A DNA stretch of 51,324 nucleotides from Smittium mucronatum (GCA_001953115.1 LSSL01002075.1:1-51324), one strand, 5' to 3'. Shown: positions 1 to 12,260, numbered from the stretch's first letter. Translations and numbers: made by a program. The notes: generated by a model from the sequence alone, not told the origin.

Positions 1-280
1 CTAAACCACGGCAAGGTATTTCACACTTAGGGGTTTTTTAATTCTGACATTAGTTTTGAATATCCAGAATGATTTGTGTGCTTTTTGTCATTTTTTAATC
101 CAATAGAATTCAATAAAATAAGCAATGCTACAAATAATGATGTAGGAAGATTTTTTTATTGAGTATTGTTTAAAAAATCCATTGGTTATTTAGAGTAAAT
201 AACTTAACAATAACGACCAAATCATAAATTAGTCTATGATGAAAAAGAAAAGTCTGTTCTTAAATAATTTCTAATTAATC

Positions 281-520
281 CTGTTAGAAGTAGGCTCTGA
301 CTAGGAGCTCAGTATCTTCAATGAACTATAGTTCGTTGACGAAGAGCTTAATTCTTGACTGCTTGTAACCTCAGTCATCCAGCCTACTTGAAGCAATGCC
401 AGAGGGGGTCTCTCGGTTGGTAGATTGCACCCTTTTCCCGTTGGTACGCAGCCGGTAGTCCGATAGAGGAGCTTATTGTAGTTATGATAATGGTCTTTTC
501 TATACGTCTTTTTCTTTTTT
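281..520 (+). ncRNA. Candidate structured RNA gene (unidentified)
   Basis: A GC-richer island in very AT-rich surroundings that can fold extensively. Perfect nested helices are visible: AAGTAGGCT (288-296) with AGCCTACTT (381-389), TGACTAGG (298-305) with CCTCAGTCA (369-377, one bulge), AGCTC (306-310) with GAGCT (344-348), and CAATGAAC (319-326) with GTTCGTTG (331-338, one G-U pair) closing a TATA loop. A second half pairs CTCTCGG (410-416) with CCGATAGAG (460-468, bulged). A T-rich run near 507-520 could end a Pol III transcript. I could not assign it: no tRNA fold, Sm site, or U1/U2/U4/U5/U6 signature is evident. A 12-base match to the U3 box A region (CTATAGTTCGTT) lies inside a hairpin and is probably fortuitous. 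The strand is inferred from the T-run only. Confidence 0.33.
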
Positions 521-1544
521 TCATATTTTTTTAGTTTAGTTTTTAATGACGTTACCTTACAATAAAATTCTGTGATACAAAAAAAAATAATCCATTATCA
601 ATAATACTAGAAGAATAACGTTCATTTTCAATACCATTTAGTGCAAACTTTGATTATTTTTTTAGCAGCCTAATAATTATAGGTACATGTTATTCATGAA
701 ATTTATCCACAGGTCTTAGAATATCTAAATTAGCCTAAAAAGAATCCTTCGGATTATATTTGTAAAAATGATAAAATAAAGCAAGTGTACTAAATTTTTT
801 GTCTCTTTTTGACTGGTTTTTCTATTTTTGACCATCTACTCGTGCAAAAAAATATTTTAAAAAAATTCGTTGTAAGGGGTTTTAAAAACTTCGATTGGAT
901 GTGGCTAGCTGAAGGGGATTTATATTACCAACTGTGATTGCTTTTGACCCTTTATCAATCTCAAAAAAATGTTGAGTCTCTTCCTCATGATCTTTCGTCG
1001 AATTTTGGTTTAAATTAAGCCAGGTATAAGTGTAATTTACGATCAATTTTTTTCATTCTTAGAAAATCGGATTTTATTTTTGTGTTATGTGACCTATAAA
1101 TGTGTAACTAAACTAACTCTGATTATCTCACTATGGATGATAGGGGTTTTTTTTATACATCTGTAGCAATTTTTTTTTTGCGTATTTACTTTTAAATCCA
1201 TCCCAAAAGATATGTCCCCATGACATTTGAGTAATGCAATTTATTTAAAAATCCCAACGTTCTTAATAATCCACGTAGATTTATATGGTCACTTATTCAG
1301 CCGATAAGGTCCCGTGATAAAATAGAATTCACCTGTCCAATATTTTTGAAGCAGAGTTTACTTTTTAATTTAAATAAGTAACCAAAATCAAAAATATAAC
1401 CCAATCATGCCATTAATTCTTAATGATCACATGAGCCAAAATTCAATCATTATTATATATTATTTATTTTTTTTGGTCAAAGCTCAAAGTAGTATTTGTT
1501 TTTATTATAATAATATGTTTTGAATTAAAAATATAATTTTCAAG
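521..1544. other. AT-rich gene-free stretch
   Basis: No open frame with family resemblance, no RNA gene and no repeat recognised. Homopolymeric A and T runs dominate. Confidence 0.6.
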
Positions 1545-1674
1545 TTGAACAATTGCCCAGTATTTATCTACTGGCTAGAGTGGAGTTGTATAAAAAAAGA
1601 AATTTCTATCAATTCTGTAAATGATTTTTCATATAATTTAAAGAGTTTTTAAAGTTAATTTCTCGTAACCAAAA
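1545..1674 (+). repeat. Short interspersed repeat, copy 1 (degenerate)
   Basis: Read on the plus strand it begins TTGAACAATTGCCCAGTA and continues CTGGCTAGAGTGGAG, matching the start of the roughly 140-base repeat best seen at 12118-12255 (reverse complement begins TCCTTGAACCAATGCCCAGT, then GCTAGAGCGAC). The AT-rich 3' half is only loosely alignable and the 3' boundary is estimated from the family length. Confidence 0.45.
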
Positions 1675-3497
1675 GTTTCCTGTCTATAATCATCCGTCCA
1701 TTAATCTATTTTTGTATGAGCTTCTAGATTTTTTGGTTATAAAATACCCAAGTGGTATTGAATACTCCACGTTAATAATTTTTTTGTTTCAAGCAAAAAT
1801 ACCACAAGTAGTTTATTACGAGATAATACACTATTTTGATATTTTTTATAAGAATTCGTTATCTGGGAAATCTAAAATCGAATGATCAACATAATCAATA
1901 TCATATACCACTATTGATTTGTTTTTACAAAAACAATGCCTTTTTTCAATCCAAATTTTTATAAAGCTGAGTGATAGTCTTTTAATAATATTATCATCGA
2001 TTTTTGAGTAGCATATTTTAATTATCAAGCCTTCTTTTTTTTATCGAAAAAGTTTATGTTTAATCTTTCTTCCTTGATTTTTGACAGAGCGAAATTTCGA
2101 AAAAGATGGTAAACTTAATAGTTGAAACTACAAAATAATATTTTGGAATAGCACTAATTTGAATAATCCAATTATTTTCATTCTCACCTACTAAAAAACC
2201 CCAATCAGATGTATACTTAATTAAAACCTTTACATAATTTAATCTATAATATTAAAAAATATCAAAAAAGACACTTAAAGAGCTTAGATATCACCATATT
2301 TATAAAAACTTTCAAAAACTACACTTTGAGAAATTAAAAAATAATTACAAGCTATAAATAAAAATAACTCAATATGTCATAAACCTATTTGTGCTACATC
2401 CAGGATATTTTAACATATTTACCCCAAAGGATCTGAATCATATTCTTGTGTAAATAGAGATACTCTACATATTATAAAAATATCACGAGATGAAAATTGT
2501 TAATCAATCTTTAACCAAAAAACAAGAATAATAATATTCTGCTATCATCTTTCACAGAATAATAGTTAATCTCGTATTAAGGGGCATGTTACAAATCTAT
2601 CAATTAATTATGTTTTCCATTGCACTGTTCCATATCGGAGTATTTTTTGAGGGTTTGATTATCCATCATCTAACAGCTAGTTTCTAGAGATAGTGTTATA
2701 AAAAATAATATAAAACAAAAAACATTATATTATTAACATCTTGGAATAAAATCCCTGGAGTTAATAAGCCTCACTGTCGGAAATTTCGAACCCATGCCTT
2801 TTGAGCATCCCAGAAACGATTAAACATAAATTTTATGGTCGATGAATTAAAACTTATTTCTATTATTCGAATATGATGTTTATTAAACCTTGAGCAACAT
2901 TTTGCTGGATTTAAAACGTAAGAGAATACCTAAATTTGAATGTCAGATGATTATTAACCCGTAAATCTAAAAATACTGAAAAAATATTAACCAGTTTCAA
3001 TAGATGAAGCTTGCGAGTATTTAAAATAATATTTGAGTAATGGTCTAAAAATACTTCAACTAAGCCTCAGAATGACACCACATATCTTAAGTCGTAATTT
3101 GAAACGATAAAACCAAAGATGTGAGTTCACATACTTAATGCACTAGATTTTTAAATTTTAGATAATTCAATAACTCCTTTAGATATTTTCTCACGGGTTA
3201 TAAAAATTAACAAGCAGCAAAAGCGAAAATAATGTATTTTTAAAAAAATATTTTAAATTTTTTTATACATATGTATCCTGTAATATTGTTTTGACATTTT
3301 TTTAAACAAAAATTTACCAAAAATAAAATAACAAAAGTTTAGTTATAATTTTTCATAAGTATATTGGATCAATATACACTCAAAAATATACATCACAATC
3401 TATAAAATCCAAAAAAAATAGATAGCTCACCCCTTAGCGTAACCCATACATTTCTAAATAGCCACATAAATGAAATGATACTTTTTTTTAGTTCTTT
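1675..3497. other. AT-rich gene-free stretch
   Basis: Nothing supportable as a gene. A short TTCGAA-containing segment near 2775-2800 recalls a tRNA T-arm on the minus strand, but no acceptor or T stem can be drawn. Confidence 0.55.
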
Positions 3498-3640
3498 GGG
3501 TGAGTGTTTATTTAAACAATATAAAGGTGGTCTAAACATATTTAAAATCATTTAAATAATTGTAATGATTATAAAAGAATTCATTATCCCGACCTTTCTA
3601 CCGCTCTAGCAACTCAATATCCACTGGCTATTGGTTTAGG
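3498..3640 (-). repeat. Short interspersed repeat, copy 2
   Basis: Plus-strand segment CCGCTCTAGCAACTC followed by CCACTGGCTATTGGTTTAGG matches the conserved end of the repeat, and GGGTGAGTGTTTATTTA marks the opposite edge, giving the usual length of about 140. In repeat orientation (minus strand) it lies about 200 bases downstream of the Cys/His-like C-terminal motif of the non-LTR retrotransposon remnant on the same strand, so it may be the tail of that element. Confidence 0.5.
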
Positions 3641-3835
3641 GGGAGCTATGAATCGCTTTAATTTTTAGAAAAAATAATCAGACAAGTAAAATGACACCCA
3701 AAAAGCTAGCTTTTTTGATCTCATATTTTAAACCGGTGGTATCAGAGTGAAGCCTGACCAAAGGTTGTTTAGATTACCAATACTAGAAGTCTTAGTAGCT
3801 ATTTTTAACCGAAATTCATTGTTTGAGAAAAAATA

Positions 3836-5560
3836 TCTCCCTGAAATTACCTATATATGTCGATCAATAACTTTCCTATAGTCTGTGAATAATCAACTGG
3901 CATAGGGGCAATCGAAAAGTATATGGGTATCTATCTCTTGTGTAAGCAGATTATGAGAGACAAAAAGATAAAAAAAATATGCTACATTTTTTGAGTTTTT
4001 CGACCTCTGTATTCTCCAGAAGTTGCATATATGCATTTTTACTACGCTTTAGAGACTTATTTTTGGTTTTGGTTATATATCCAAGAACCATATTCAGACC
4101 CCAAAAAGTTTTAATTTTTAATCCTGGAACCCGTGGCGTATTTTGGATCGGCCATTTTTATTTTTCTGTCATCCAATGAAAATACAATCTTACCTGCTTC
4201 ATTTTTTTTTAATTTTTTTTTTTTTGTAATCTAGATTCTCCATAAAAATATGTGGGCTTTTTGAATTTAGAGTAGTTTTTATTAAATCACCTATCCATTT
4301 TTTAGAGGTGGACCAACTGAGTTAATCAATCTTCAGGGCTGTTTGTGTATTTATGAATACATACTGAATTCTCTAACCTTGTCCTATCTCATCAATAACA
4401 ACTTTTCTGCCGACTTAGCTACTGTTCTAATTGATTATTATATTGGGTTCTGAGTAGGCTTTTATCTAGCCTAACTAGCTCAAAACTTCCTCCTCTATAA
4501 AGATCAATGGGTATTAATGTGGATTTAATAAATTTAATTTTGATCTTGGTCAGGGTGTAAGTCTGTTTTAAAAATCCATATGCAGAAAACAAATTTCTTT
4601 TTTGACTTAGATTTTTTGTGTTTGATCTTCTAAGACATTCTTTAGCTATTCAAAATATATACCAAGCTTTTTTATGAATAAAACATTGGGTATAGCTTGG
4701 TTTTTATAGCATTTCTCTTTTTAATCAAAGCGTATAGTCCCTATTCCACATTTTAATGCATCTGCTTTCATGTCTAGATGTAGAACAAACGGAAATGAAA
4801 TCTAATTATTTCTGTAAATTTTATTTATAATCAGTTGAAATAACCGCATTTTCAGCAAAAAGGTAGTCTATGGATTTTCTGATTTATTTCGGGTATTATT
4901 ACACCAAAAATGACTTTAAAAATATAAATTTTAAAAAAATAGATGATTATGGGCATTCATTGCTAGCCCAGCAGATATTTTCATGGAGGCGATACCTCAT
5001 ATCCAAATATAAAGATTTTTTTATGTTCTTTTTATAGTACAGGAATTACATTTAACGACTTTCCAAATATTTCTATTGGTTTGAGCCTTGTGTTAAGGCC
5101 GTATGTAACCCCATATCGTATGGTTTTATGTGGCATGTATAGCATATCCAAATTATAATATTATTAAATTTCCTGATTTTGGTGATTTAAATATCCTCAT
5201 TTGTATTATGAGCTAAAAATCCATTAAAAAGTTAGATGTATATTTTCCAAAATTTATCATCTGGATCTGAGGATAGATTTCCAATATATCAGCAAATTTC
5301 AAATGGGTATCTTTCGAGCTACTCATATCCTATCCAAAATTAAAATATTTGATTTAAAATTTAGAAATAATTTTCCGTTCTGAAACGGGGTTCATCTGAT
5401 AATGATCTGCAAATATTATTAAACTAATTAGTGTAAAGGATAATGAAGCACTAAGACTTTTCCTTTCATAATTGCGATGAAATGTCATGGAATAATTTAA
5501 AAAACCAACCAAGTATTTTCAAAGATCATCTTTTGTAGATATTAGGATATCTTTAGGCGA
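3836..5560 (-). pseudogene. Decayed non-LTR retrotransposon (LINE) reverse transcriptase
   Basis: Reverse-transcriptase landmarks occur in the family order on the minus strand, spread over three frames with many stops. From N to C: NYERKSLS (about 5420-5473, family NYRGISL); PYDMGLHTAL (about 5105-5135, family AYDxVPHxxL); LYYKKN (about 5025-5045); ECP-stop-SSIFLKFIF (about 4930-4965, family GCPxSPxLF); FAENAV (4842-4859, family FADDAV, the catalytic Asp pair lost); KCGIGTI (about 4735-4764, family KCGIM); LIPIDLYRGGSF (4483-4518, family LIPxxxYGGE); and THILFDCP (about 3893-3931), like the C-terminal zinc motif (E-T-x-H-LLF-x-C-P) of LINE ORF2 proteins. It is clearly dead. Individual motifs are weak; the colinear order makes the call. 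The 5' end is not determined. Confidence 0.68.
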
Positions 5561-5928
5561 TATTATAAAACAGTTTAATTATTATTAAAATGGTATCTCT
5601 GATCACATTTTTTTCTTATAAACTTGAAATTTTCTGATTAGTACTTGTATGCTCATAGTTTTCGACCTTCAAAATTTAGGGGATTAATCAACCCCCTTGA
5701 AATAATTTAAATAATTGATGGGATTGAAAAAGATTAACATAAATCGTTTCAAGTATTGATTATAATTTAGGATTTTTTTATTAAATATTTTTCTTATAAT
5801 TAATAGTGGGAATTTTAAGGGTAGGATTTTCCTTTCATCAAATACTGGTAGCTTCCGTCTTCTACAACTCTCTTCTACATTGGATACCCCTGGTTATTAC
5901 CCGGATAGCCACATTTTTTTTCTTTAAA

Positions 5929-6069
5929 GGGGTTTATTTATAATATTCCAATAATAGAGAGAACTAAAATAAAAATACAATAAAAGGAAAAAAATGATTT
6001 CAACAAAGTTCATCCCACTCCCATGTATCGCTCTAGCGGCTCCGTATCCATTGGGCATTGGTCCAAGGA
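5929..6069 (-). repeat. Short interspersed repeat, copy 3 (left arm of inverted pair)
   Basis: Nearly the same as 12118-12255: plus strand starts GGGGTTTATTTATAATATT, passes AATAAAAGGAAAAAAATGAT, then CATCCCACTCCCATG and CGCTCTAGCGGCTCCG, and ends ATTGGTCCAAGGA. Similarity stops abruptly at both edges. It faces copy 4 in inverted orientation across a 170-base spacer. Confidence 0.8.
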
Positions 6070-6239
6070 CCCTGATAACCACTTGAGTTATATAAATTTA
6101 ACAATGCTTAAACTGGTGTTAAAAAATCAAAAGTAATTGGTGATTACGAGGCCTGAGTGTATTTTGATAAAGTGATCTTCTCTTAGACTGAAATTTTGAT
6201 CAAAAAGCAATATATAACATTAAAAAGGTGTAAGAATAT

Positions 6240-6378
6240 TTCCTTGTATCAATTGCCAGAGTTTAAAGAGCCTCTAGAGCGACAGATGGGATTGAGATGA
6301 AATTTATTGCTTATTTTTTCCTTTTAATTTATTTTTTTCTAGTTTTTTCTAGTATTTAAATATTTTTAATAAATTCCC
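6240..6378 (+). repeat. Short interspersed repeat, copy 4 (right arm of inverted pair)
   Basis: Inverted copy of the same unit: plus strand begins TCCTTGTATCAATTGCCAGA, carries CTCTAGAGCGACAGATGGGA and ends AATAAATTCCC. With copy 3 it forms a foldback structure of about 450 bases (5929-6378). No clear target-site duplication is visible at the outer edges. Confidence 0.75.
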
Positions 6379-9300
6379 ATAAAAAAGGTGTAAAATTATA
6401 TTATTGGAGCAATAACGTAAAATAACGTATATTAGCTCTAAATTAAAAATCGATATTATAAAATCGCCACAAAAAAATGTGACATTTGGTTATTTTTTGG
6501 CTTCTAGAGTGTGAGAGGTTAGATGGGCTAACTATTCTTTTATTTAAAAGTTTCAATTTATTAGATTTTTTTTGGCATTATTTTAGAAAAAAAAATTTCG
6601 GGATTTATTTATATTAAATTATTTAATCTAATTCTTTTTGTTTGTATTCAATCTAATATATTAAAGAATATATTTTCAAATTTAAATTATTTTTTTTAGT
6701 TTTTCATTTTCAGGGAAATTTTTTTTTAATTCTTTTTCATGGAGCTATAAATAAGGTTAAAAAAACAGCTTTTTGATAAATTTAGGGATAAAAATCAGAT
6801 TATAATACTTCTCATGAAGCAAATATATGTTTTTTTACTGCATTACGCCAAATAAGTAGAATAAATTCATATTTTTTTGGTTCTAAATTTTATGGTGGTA
6901 CAAAATTCGCCATTTTTTTAGATTAGCATGTGTAAATTTTATATAAAGCTAATAATGTGATAATTTTTGCTTAAAATAGTTCCGTTTAAGGTATTTTTTT
7001 GATATCGGGTCTATAATTTTAAATTAAAACTAATAATTCAGCTTATTTGTAGTGGTTAAATAACTCCACATGTATAATCTACAAAAATAAAAAATGAAGA
7101 TATTTCAATTAAAAAATTAATTGTTTTCCACCTAAATTTAATTATATATGTCAAAATGAACAGTTTTTTTCGAATATACATGTATTGATTATCTATGGAT
7201 GTCATTACATAAACATAAATTTACTGAAAATTAAGCTTTTTCTTGCATTTTTATTTTCAAAATGATGTTTACATAAAGGTTTTTTTCAAAGATATAGAGT
7301 TTTGTATTATCTGGATGAATGAAATTACATGAAGAAATAGGATTTTAGAAAATTACAAAAAGTTTGGGAATATATGTAAATCGATCTTTAAGCCATATTT
7401 ATATCCTAAAATAAAAATTTTTAAAAATCCTTATGCGTAATTTATATGACAGTTTTATTTTGATCGGAAAACCCCATTTATATATAGATCATTTTAATAT
7501 ACGTGAGATTATTAATAAAAAGAATAACTTGTAATTTATCCTGTATAAGAGAAGAATTTCATGAATTTTTTTAACAAATAGAATTAGAGATCTATTCAGC
7601 AGAAATTAAGATCCTTTAATTCTTGATTGATTGATTTGGTTTTTTAATTTTAATTTTTTTATTAGAGAAAATTTAATTGGTATTTTAATTTGAATTATAG
7701 TATAAAAAACTATCTAATACAGAAATACATTTCTTTATTTTATTAAAGTAGATTTAACAAAAATAGTCAAATTAAAGCAATTTCCTGAAAATCAGAAGAA
7801 AAAAGGCTATCATTACACAAAAACTTGAAAGCAAAATGGATTGTATTATCAGTAAAATTTAAATTTTATATTATTTTTTAGTACATTTTTTGATGAAAAA
7901 TAGTAAAAAAATCGACTTTTTGAAGTTTTTGGAAATTAAATTTCAGATTTTCAGAGATTACATATTCGAAGTAGATATATATATTATTTTTTCATAACCA
8001 CTTCCGATAATAGATATCTAATATTTTCATATAAAAAAATTCGTAGGAAAATCATATAAGTAATTTAATATTCAGATTTTTTTTAATTTTAACAGAATGT
8101 GGTACTTCTATCATTATATCAAACGGTTGTAACTGTATAGATAAATTGATTGCAAATATATGTTTTCTAAATAATTTCAAATTCTCATAAAGAGAAAAAT
8201 TTCATCAAAATAGTGCAATATCAGTGCATATTATCAATAAAATATTCAGATGTTAAATTAAATTAAATTCTTTAAACATAATTCTACATGGAAGTTTAAT
8301 TTAATATATTCTCATATATTTAATCAAAAAATTTATCCAGTATAACAAAAATATTCAATTTTTTTATTGGTGTATTAGGTTTAAAAAAACCACTTCATGT
8401 TTAATAGTTTTTGTTAAATTTTTAAAAAGCGGTTAATAACAGTTATATATGTTAATTTCAAATTTTTTTCCATATATTATGAACCTTCCCCGCCAGTGCA
8501 TTAAGTTTGAAGTTAAAAATATAGCCAAAAAAATATTTTGAAACCCCATCAAACTTCTCAATAAGTTAAACCCATAAAATATTTTTATTTTTTATGTAAT
8601 GATTTACTAAAACATTTAATTTATTGCTTATTTAAAATAATTTCTTTTTTTTAAAAAAAAACTAAATATTATCTCACTACATCACATCACATCACATATT
8701 CACTTTTAACTCTTGCTACTGACCTATATTTTAATTATCAGTTAAAGACTAAAAAAACATACTGTAAAAGATTTTTTCGGTTTTTGTATATAAATTTAAA
8801 AAATATAGCAATAAGTACTTCTAATTACACTATAATAAATTCAAAATAGGAAAGGTGATCTATAATTATATAAAATTTTTTGTTTATATTTAGCACAAAA
8901 AAAATATTTCTATCTCATTAATATTATAGGAATTTTTCCAATATTCAATCGAAACGTTGATCATATATTTTTTGTCGCTATAGTATACTCAATTTTAAAA
9001 TATTTCAATTTAGTTTTGAGCTCTCATATCACAGCTCAAAAGGCTGTGAGAGAAGAGTGAAAATATTAGCTTAATCTGGATGATTAAAATAGAAAAAAAA
9101 AATTCCGATCCAGAATCGTTGGATGATCATTTTTTGAGATAGGGAAATTCATCTCAACACATAAACCCAAACCATCTTTTTTCAATAGCATTATTTCTTG
9201 CGGAATATTCGACTCAAGTAAATAACCATACATATCATAGGTTATTGGAAAAAAGAGTTAAATATAAATTTTCATTCAAAAATCACTAAAAATTTCAGGA

Positions 9301-10145
9301 AATAGGTCAAAATAAAAGGGTTTTTTACATTATGTGTGGAGTTAACAAGGTCTAAAAGCCACAAAAAATTAATTTTACCATCAAAAAGTTTAGTTTCAGA
9401 ATTTAATCTATTACTAAGGTTATAATTTTAATATTATGAGGCTAAAGGACACTCTTATTATAACGAAAAATCGATTTTAAAGCTTTAATAATAATTTATA
9501 TAACAAATATTTTATAATAGTAAACCTAATTTAAGATTATTTTAAATATATTGAAGCCCTTTCAAGTTCAGTCAGTCATTTATATTATATCGCTTATGAT
9601 ATGAAATAATTGTACCGTTGCACAATTTAAAAGTTTGGTGGTTTTAGTAAAAAGAAAAGCAATTGATTTTACGTTATTTCGTAAATAATTTTCAATTTTT
9701 TCAACCTAATGAATTTTTATAAAACCGTATGCACTATTTTTATTAATAATAAAAATCAAAAAAAACTTTAATATATACACAAGTATTTTTTTAAAAAAAA
9801 TCAAGCCAAAAATAATAGCCATTAAGTTTAGAAATAATATATATCTAAAAACATTAAAATTTTTAAAAAAATTTCCGAAATTTTATAAATCTCAAATATG
9901 GGTTTTATTTAATGTGGAATATTAATAGAAAAAAAAATCCTACTCTCTTACTAAAACATGTATATAAAATAATATATGAATTAAATTTATTTTAAATAAA
10001 ATAATAAAAAATATTAAGGGTAAAATAATTGATTGTGATTTAATAGTAAATGATATCTATGTGAGCCAAAGTCAGTTTTTGACCGTGGAATATTCAAAAT
10101 ATCTTAAATATTAAAAAACCAAAATTTACTGTTGTAGAAGCTCAA
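6379..10145. other. AT-rich gene-free stretch
   Basis: No gene recognised. It contains a short ATCAC microsatellite (about 8680-8696) and a stem-loop at 9021-9055, in which TCACAGC (9029-9035) pairs with GCTGTGA (9043-9049), extended by CTCTC and GAGAAG. Long A and T runs occur throughout. Confidence 0.55.
8680..8696. repeat. ATCAC pentamer microsatellite
   Basis: Just over three tandem ATCAC units within an AT-rich stretch. No function suggested. Confidence 0.7.
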
Positions 10146-11587
10146 TTTTTTTTTCTATTTAGAATTAGAGTGGATCATTTCTATGATGGTCTAACCACAA
10201 CTTATCAGACAAATAATCCTAACTCATGTTGCTTTCCTTTAGAAAAATTAGATTCAAAAGAAACTATTTTAATGCAGCATCAACTCAGAATTAAGTCTAT
10301 AGTGATGAAAAGAAAGTTACAGAGGGATGGAATTAAAGTAAAAGTTTATAAAATATATTTTACAACGACAGATTATTTTGATGAAACTTGAAAATTGTTT
10401 TTAAAAAAAAATGAGACCAAGGAATCATATATTGCTGACTTTTCTTCTGAGGCAAATACATTATTGGAGGTAATTACATATAAATATCGGACAAATATGC
10501 TGCCTAAATCTTCAAATATTCATATAGACTCCATCTTTAAGTTCAAATATGGTAGATATTACTTTATAGTTGCAGAGATAACCATAAATTACCAAAAAAA
10601 ATTTCCAATATCAATATATATTGTCAGCAATGATGACAAAAATTAGTATATTTTAATAATTACTGTTCTAAAAAAAGAAATCGAGTTTAATAATATGTAT
10701 TGGAATTTAAAAAATATTTATATCCGGTTTAACAAGACAGGTAAATAACGCGACAGAAAGTTTTGGATTGATAAATTTAACAAAAAATTGCTGGTTTTAT
10801 GCGGAAAAGAATTTCAGAAAAATAATAGAAAAGCATAAAAATGATCAATTTAAGCAAATTATTTATAAAAATACACGGAGCATGTAATTATTACCAACAT
10901 CTAAAATATATAAAAAATCAAAAGAATTATTTTTCATGATTTCGAGGCATCTAAATGCGTCGAGTGATATTGTATATATGATAGGCGAGCTTTATCTAAA
11001 AATTAATAATAGTTGGTATGATCTTTATAGTATTTTTGACACATACTAATAACGGTCTTGAAAGATATAAAAAAACGACAAAGGATAGATATCAGTCGTG
11101 TAAATCAAAAAATATAGTAGATTTATTAAAAAAATCATTAGGGATTATTAATTATTCGGATTTAAAGTATATTTCTTACTAAAAAAATATTCTATAATGA
11201 AATAATTACTCCAAGAAAACAAATATACTATTAATATTACATGTCTAAAATCCAAGGGTAAAATATATTAATAGTTTCGAGCTTTGAGCGTGACAGGCGA
11301 TTTCAATAAAACTACCAAGAAAATTCAAGGATTTGAATTTTGATACATTCAATAATCTTAAAGATAAATTCAGCGAAAATTAATTTTTATTCATGGAGTC
11401 TACTGTAAAGCACTGGAAATTTTTATTCTGCAGTTATTATAATTTTTATAAAAGAAAAAAGATTGCTCACGTTTACTGGTATTTAAAAGAAAAGAAAATA
11501 CAAAGGCTTAGCAGCATTGAAATAATACAAAAAAAAACTTCAGTAAGACACAGGAAAATCAATAAGAATAATAGGATTGGGTTTTAG
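10146..11587 (+). pseudogene. Decayed MULE (Mutator-like) transposase
   Basis: One frame stays open from 10146 to 10646 apart from a single TGA at 10389-10391. It contains IHIDSIFKF (about 10518-10545), fitting the first catalytic Asp of MULE transposases (DGTF), followed by a strand-rich segment ending FPISIYIVS, where the family has tI...PlxxAlvs. Further on, ISRHLNASSDIVYMIGELY ... LYSIFDTY (about 10936-11043) resembles the family's C-terminal block (lxfvPxxxVxxxfxxL ... YFexTYI). At 11393-11587 VKHWKFLF and AHVYWYLKEKKIQR resemble the ExWHxxF ... HPxxWxfIxxLKxEQ block, ending with a basic tail. Stops and frameshifts separate these parts. The element is dead and its terminal repeats were not identified. 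Single motifs are weak; the order is what convinces. Confidence 0.6.
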
Positions 11588-12117
11588 TTCTTTTAAATTT
11601 AGGAGCTCAATATTATCTTTTTGTCTAAAAAATGCTTTGAACTCCCGATTTCATTCTTAATCAAGTTAAAATTTTCCGTTTTTTGTAAGCAACTAATTTA
11701 TTACCATATTTGTAAAAACTATCTAATTTTTTTATTTATTTCTCATCAATGGGTGCTATGTTATTCAATTACTTTCAAGTATTTAATAAATTTTATGAAA
11801 AAAAATATAATTTTCCTAGTATTGAATGTTATTAATTTATAAAAAAAAATTAAAAAATTCAAAAAAGCATTGATATAAATATTTTTTTTAACGTAGATTA
11901 CATGTTATAATCGAATTTTTATTTTCTAAAAGATTTTGATGTGACTTTATAATTAAAAAAAATTAAAATCATAAAAATAACTAGACTATAAAAATACTTT
12001 TTTTTATGTATTAAAAACATCCTGAGTTCAGCTCCATTTGAAAAAATATTAATTTACAAATATAACCGCGTAGTATTTGGTATAATTTTTATTTTTATTT
12101 TTATTTTTATTATTAAA
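11588..12117. other. AT-rich spacer with T5A repeat
   Basis: No gene. It ends with a tandem ATTTTT microsatellite (about 12086-12111) directly before copy 5 of the short repeat. Confidence 0.6.
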
Positions 12118-12255
12118 GGGGATTTATTTATAATATTTAAATACTAGAAAAAAACTAAAATAAAAATACAATAAAAGGAAAAAAATAATCAAATTTCATC
12201 CCACTCCCATCTGTCGCTCTAGCGGCTCCGTACCCACTGGGCATTGGTTCAAGGA
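12118..12255 (-). repeat. Short interspersed repeat, copy 5 (best copy), fused to 5S gene
   Basis: The clearest copy. On the minus strand it reads TCCTTGAACCAATGCCCAGT, then GGGTACGGAGCCGCTAGAGC, GACAGATGGGAGTGGGATG, and an AT-rich 3' half ending AAATAAATCCCC. It starts at the T-run that follows the 5S rRNA gene on the same strand. Two readings are possible: a SINE with a 5S head, or the tail of a 5'-truncated retrotransposon that inserted at the 5S terminator. Confidence 0.85.
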
Positions 12256-12260
12256 AAAAA
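12255..12260 (-). terminator. Pol III terminator of 5S rRNA
   Basis: Six T residues on the minus strand immediately after the 5S 3' end, the usual RNA polymerase III stop. The last T is also the first base of the adjoining repeat unit. Confidence 0.7.

Noticed and set aside
301..370. U3 snoRNA identity for the GC island (CTATAGTTCGTT match to the box A region)
   Set aside because: The match lies inside an 8-pair hairpin, the rest of box A is not conserved, and clear boxes B, C and D are missing.
2761..2830. tRNA-like segment on the minus strand (GGGTTCGAAATTT resembling a B box)
   Set aside because: No five-pair T stem, no matching acceptor and no D-arm could be drawn, so the TTCGAA is probably fortuitous.
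12118..12255. Short repeat copy 5 as the right terminal repeat of the MULE at 10146-11587
   Set aside because: Compared with the foldback at 5929-6378 it has the wrong orientation to close that element, and no partner lies to the left of the transposase.
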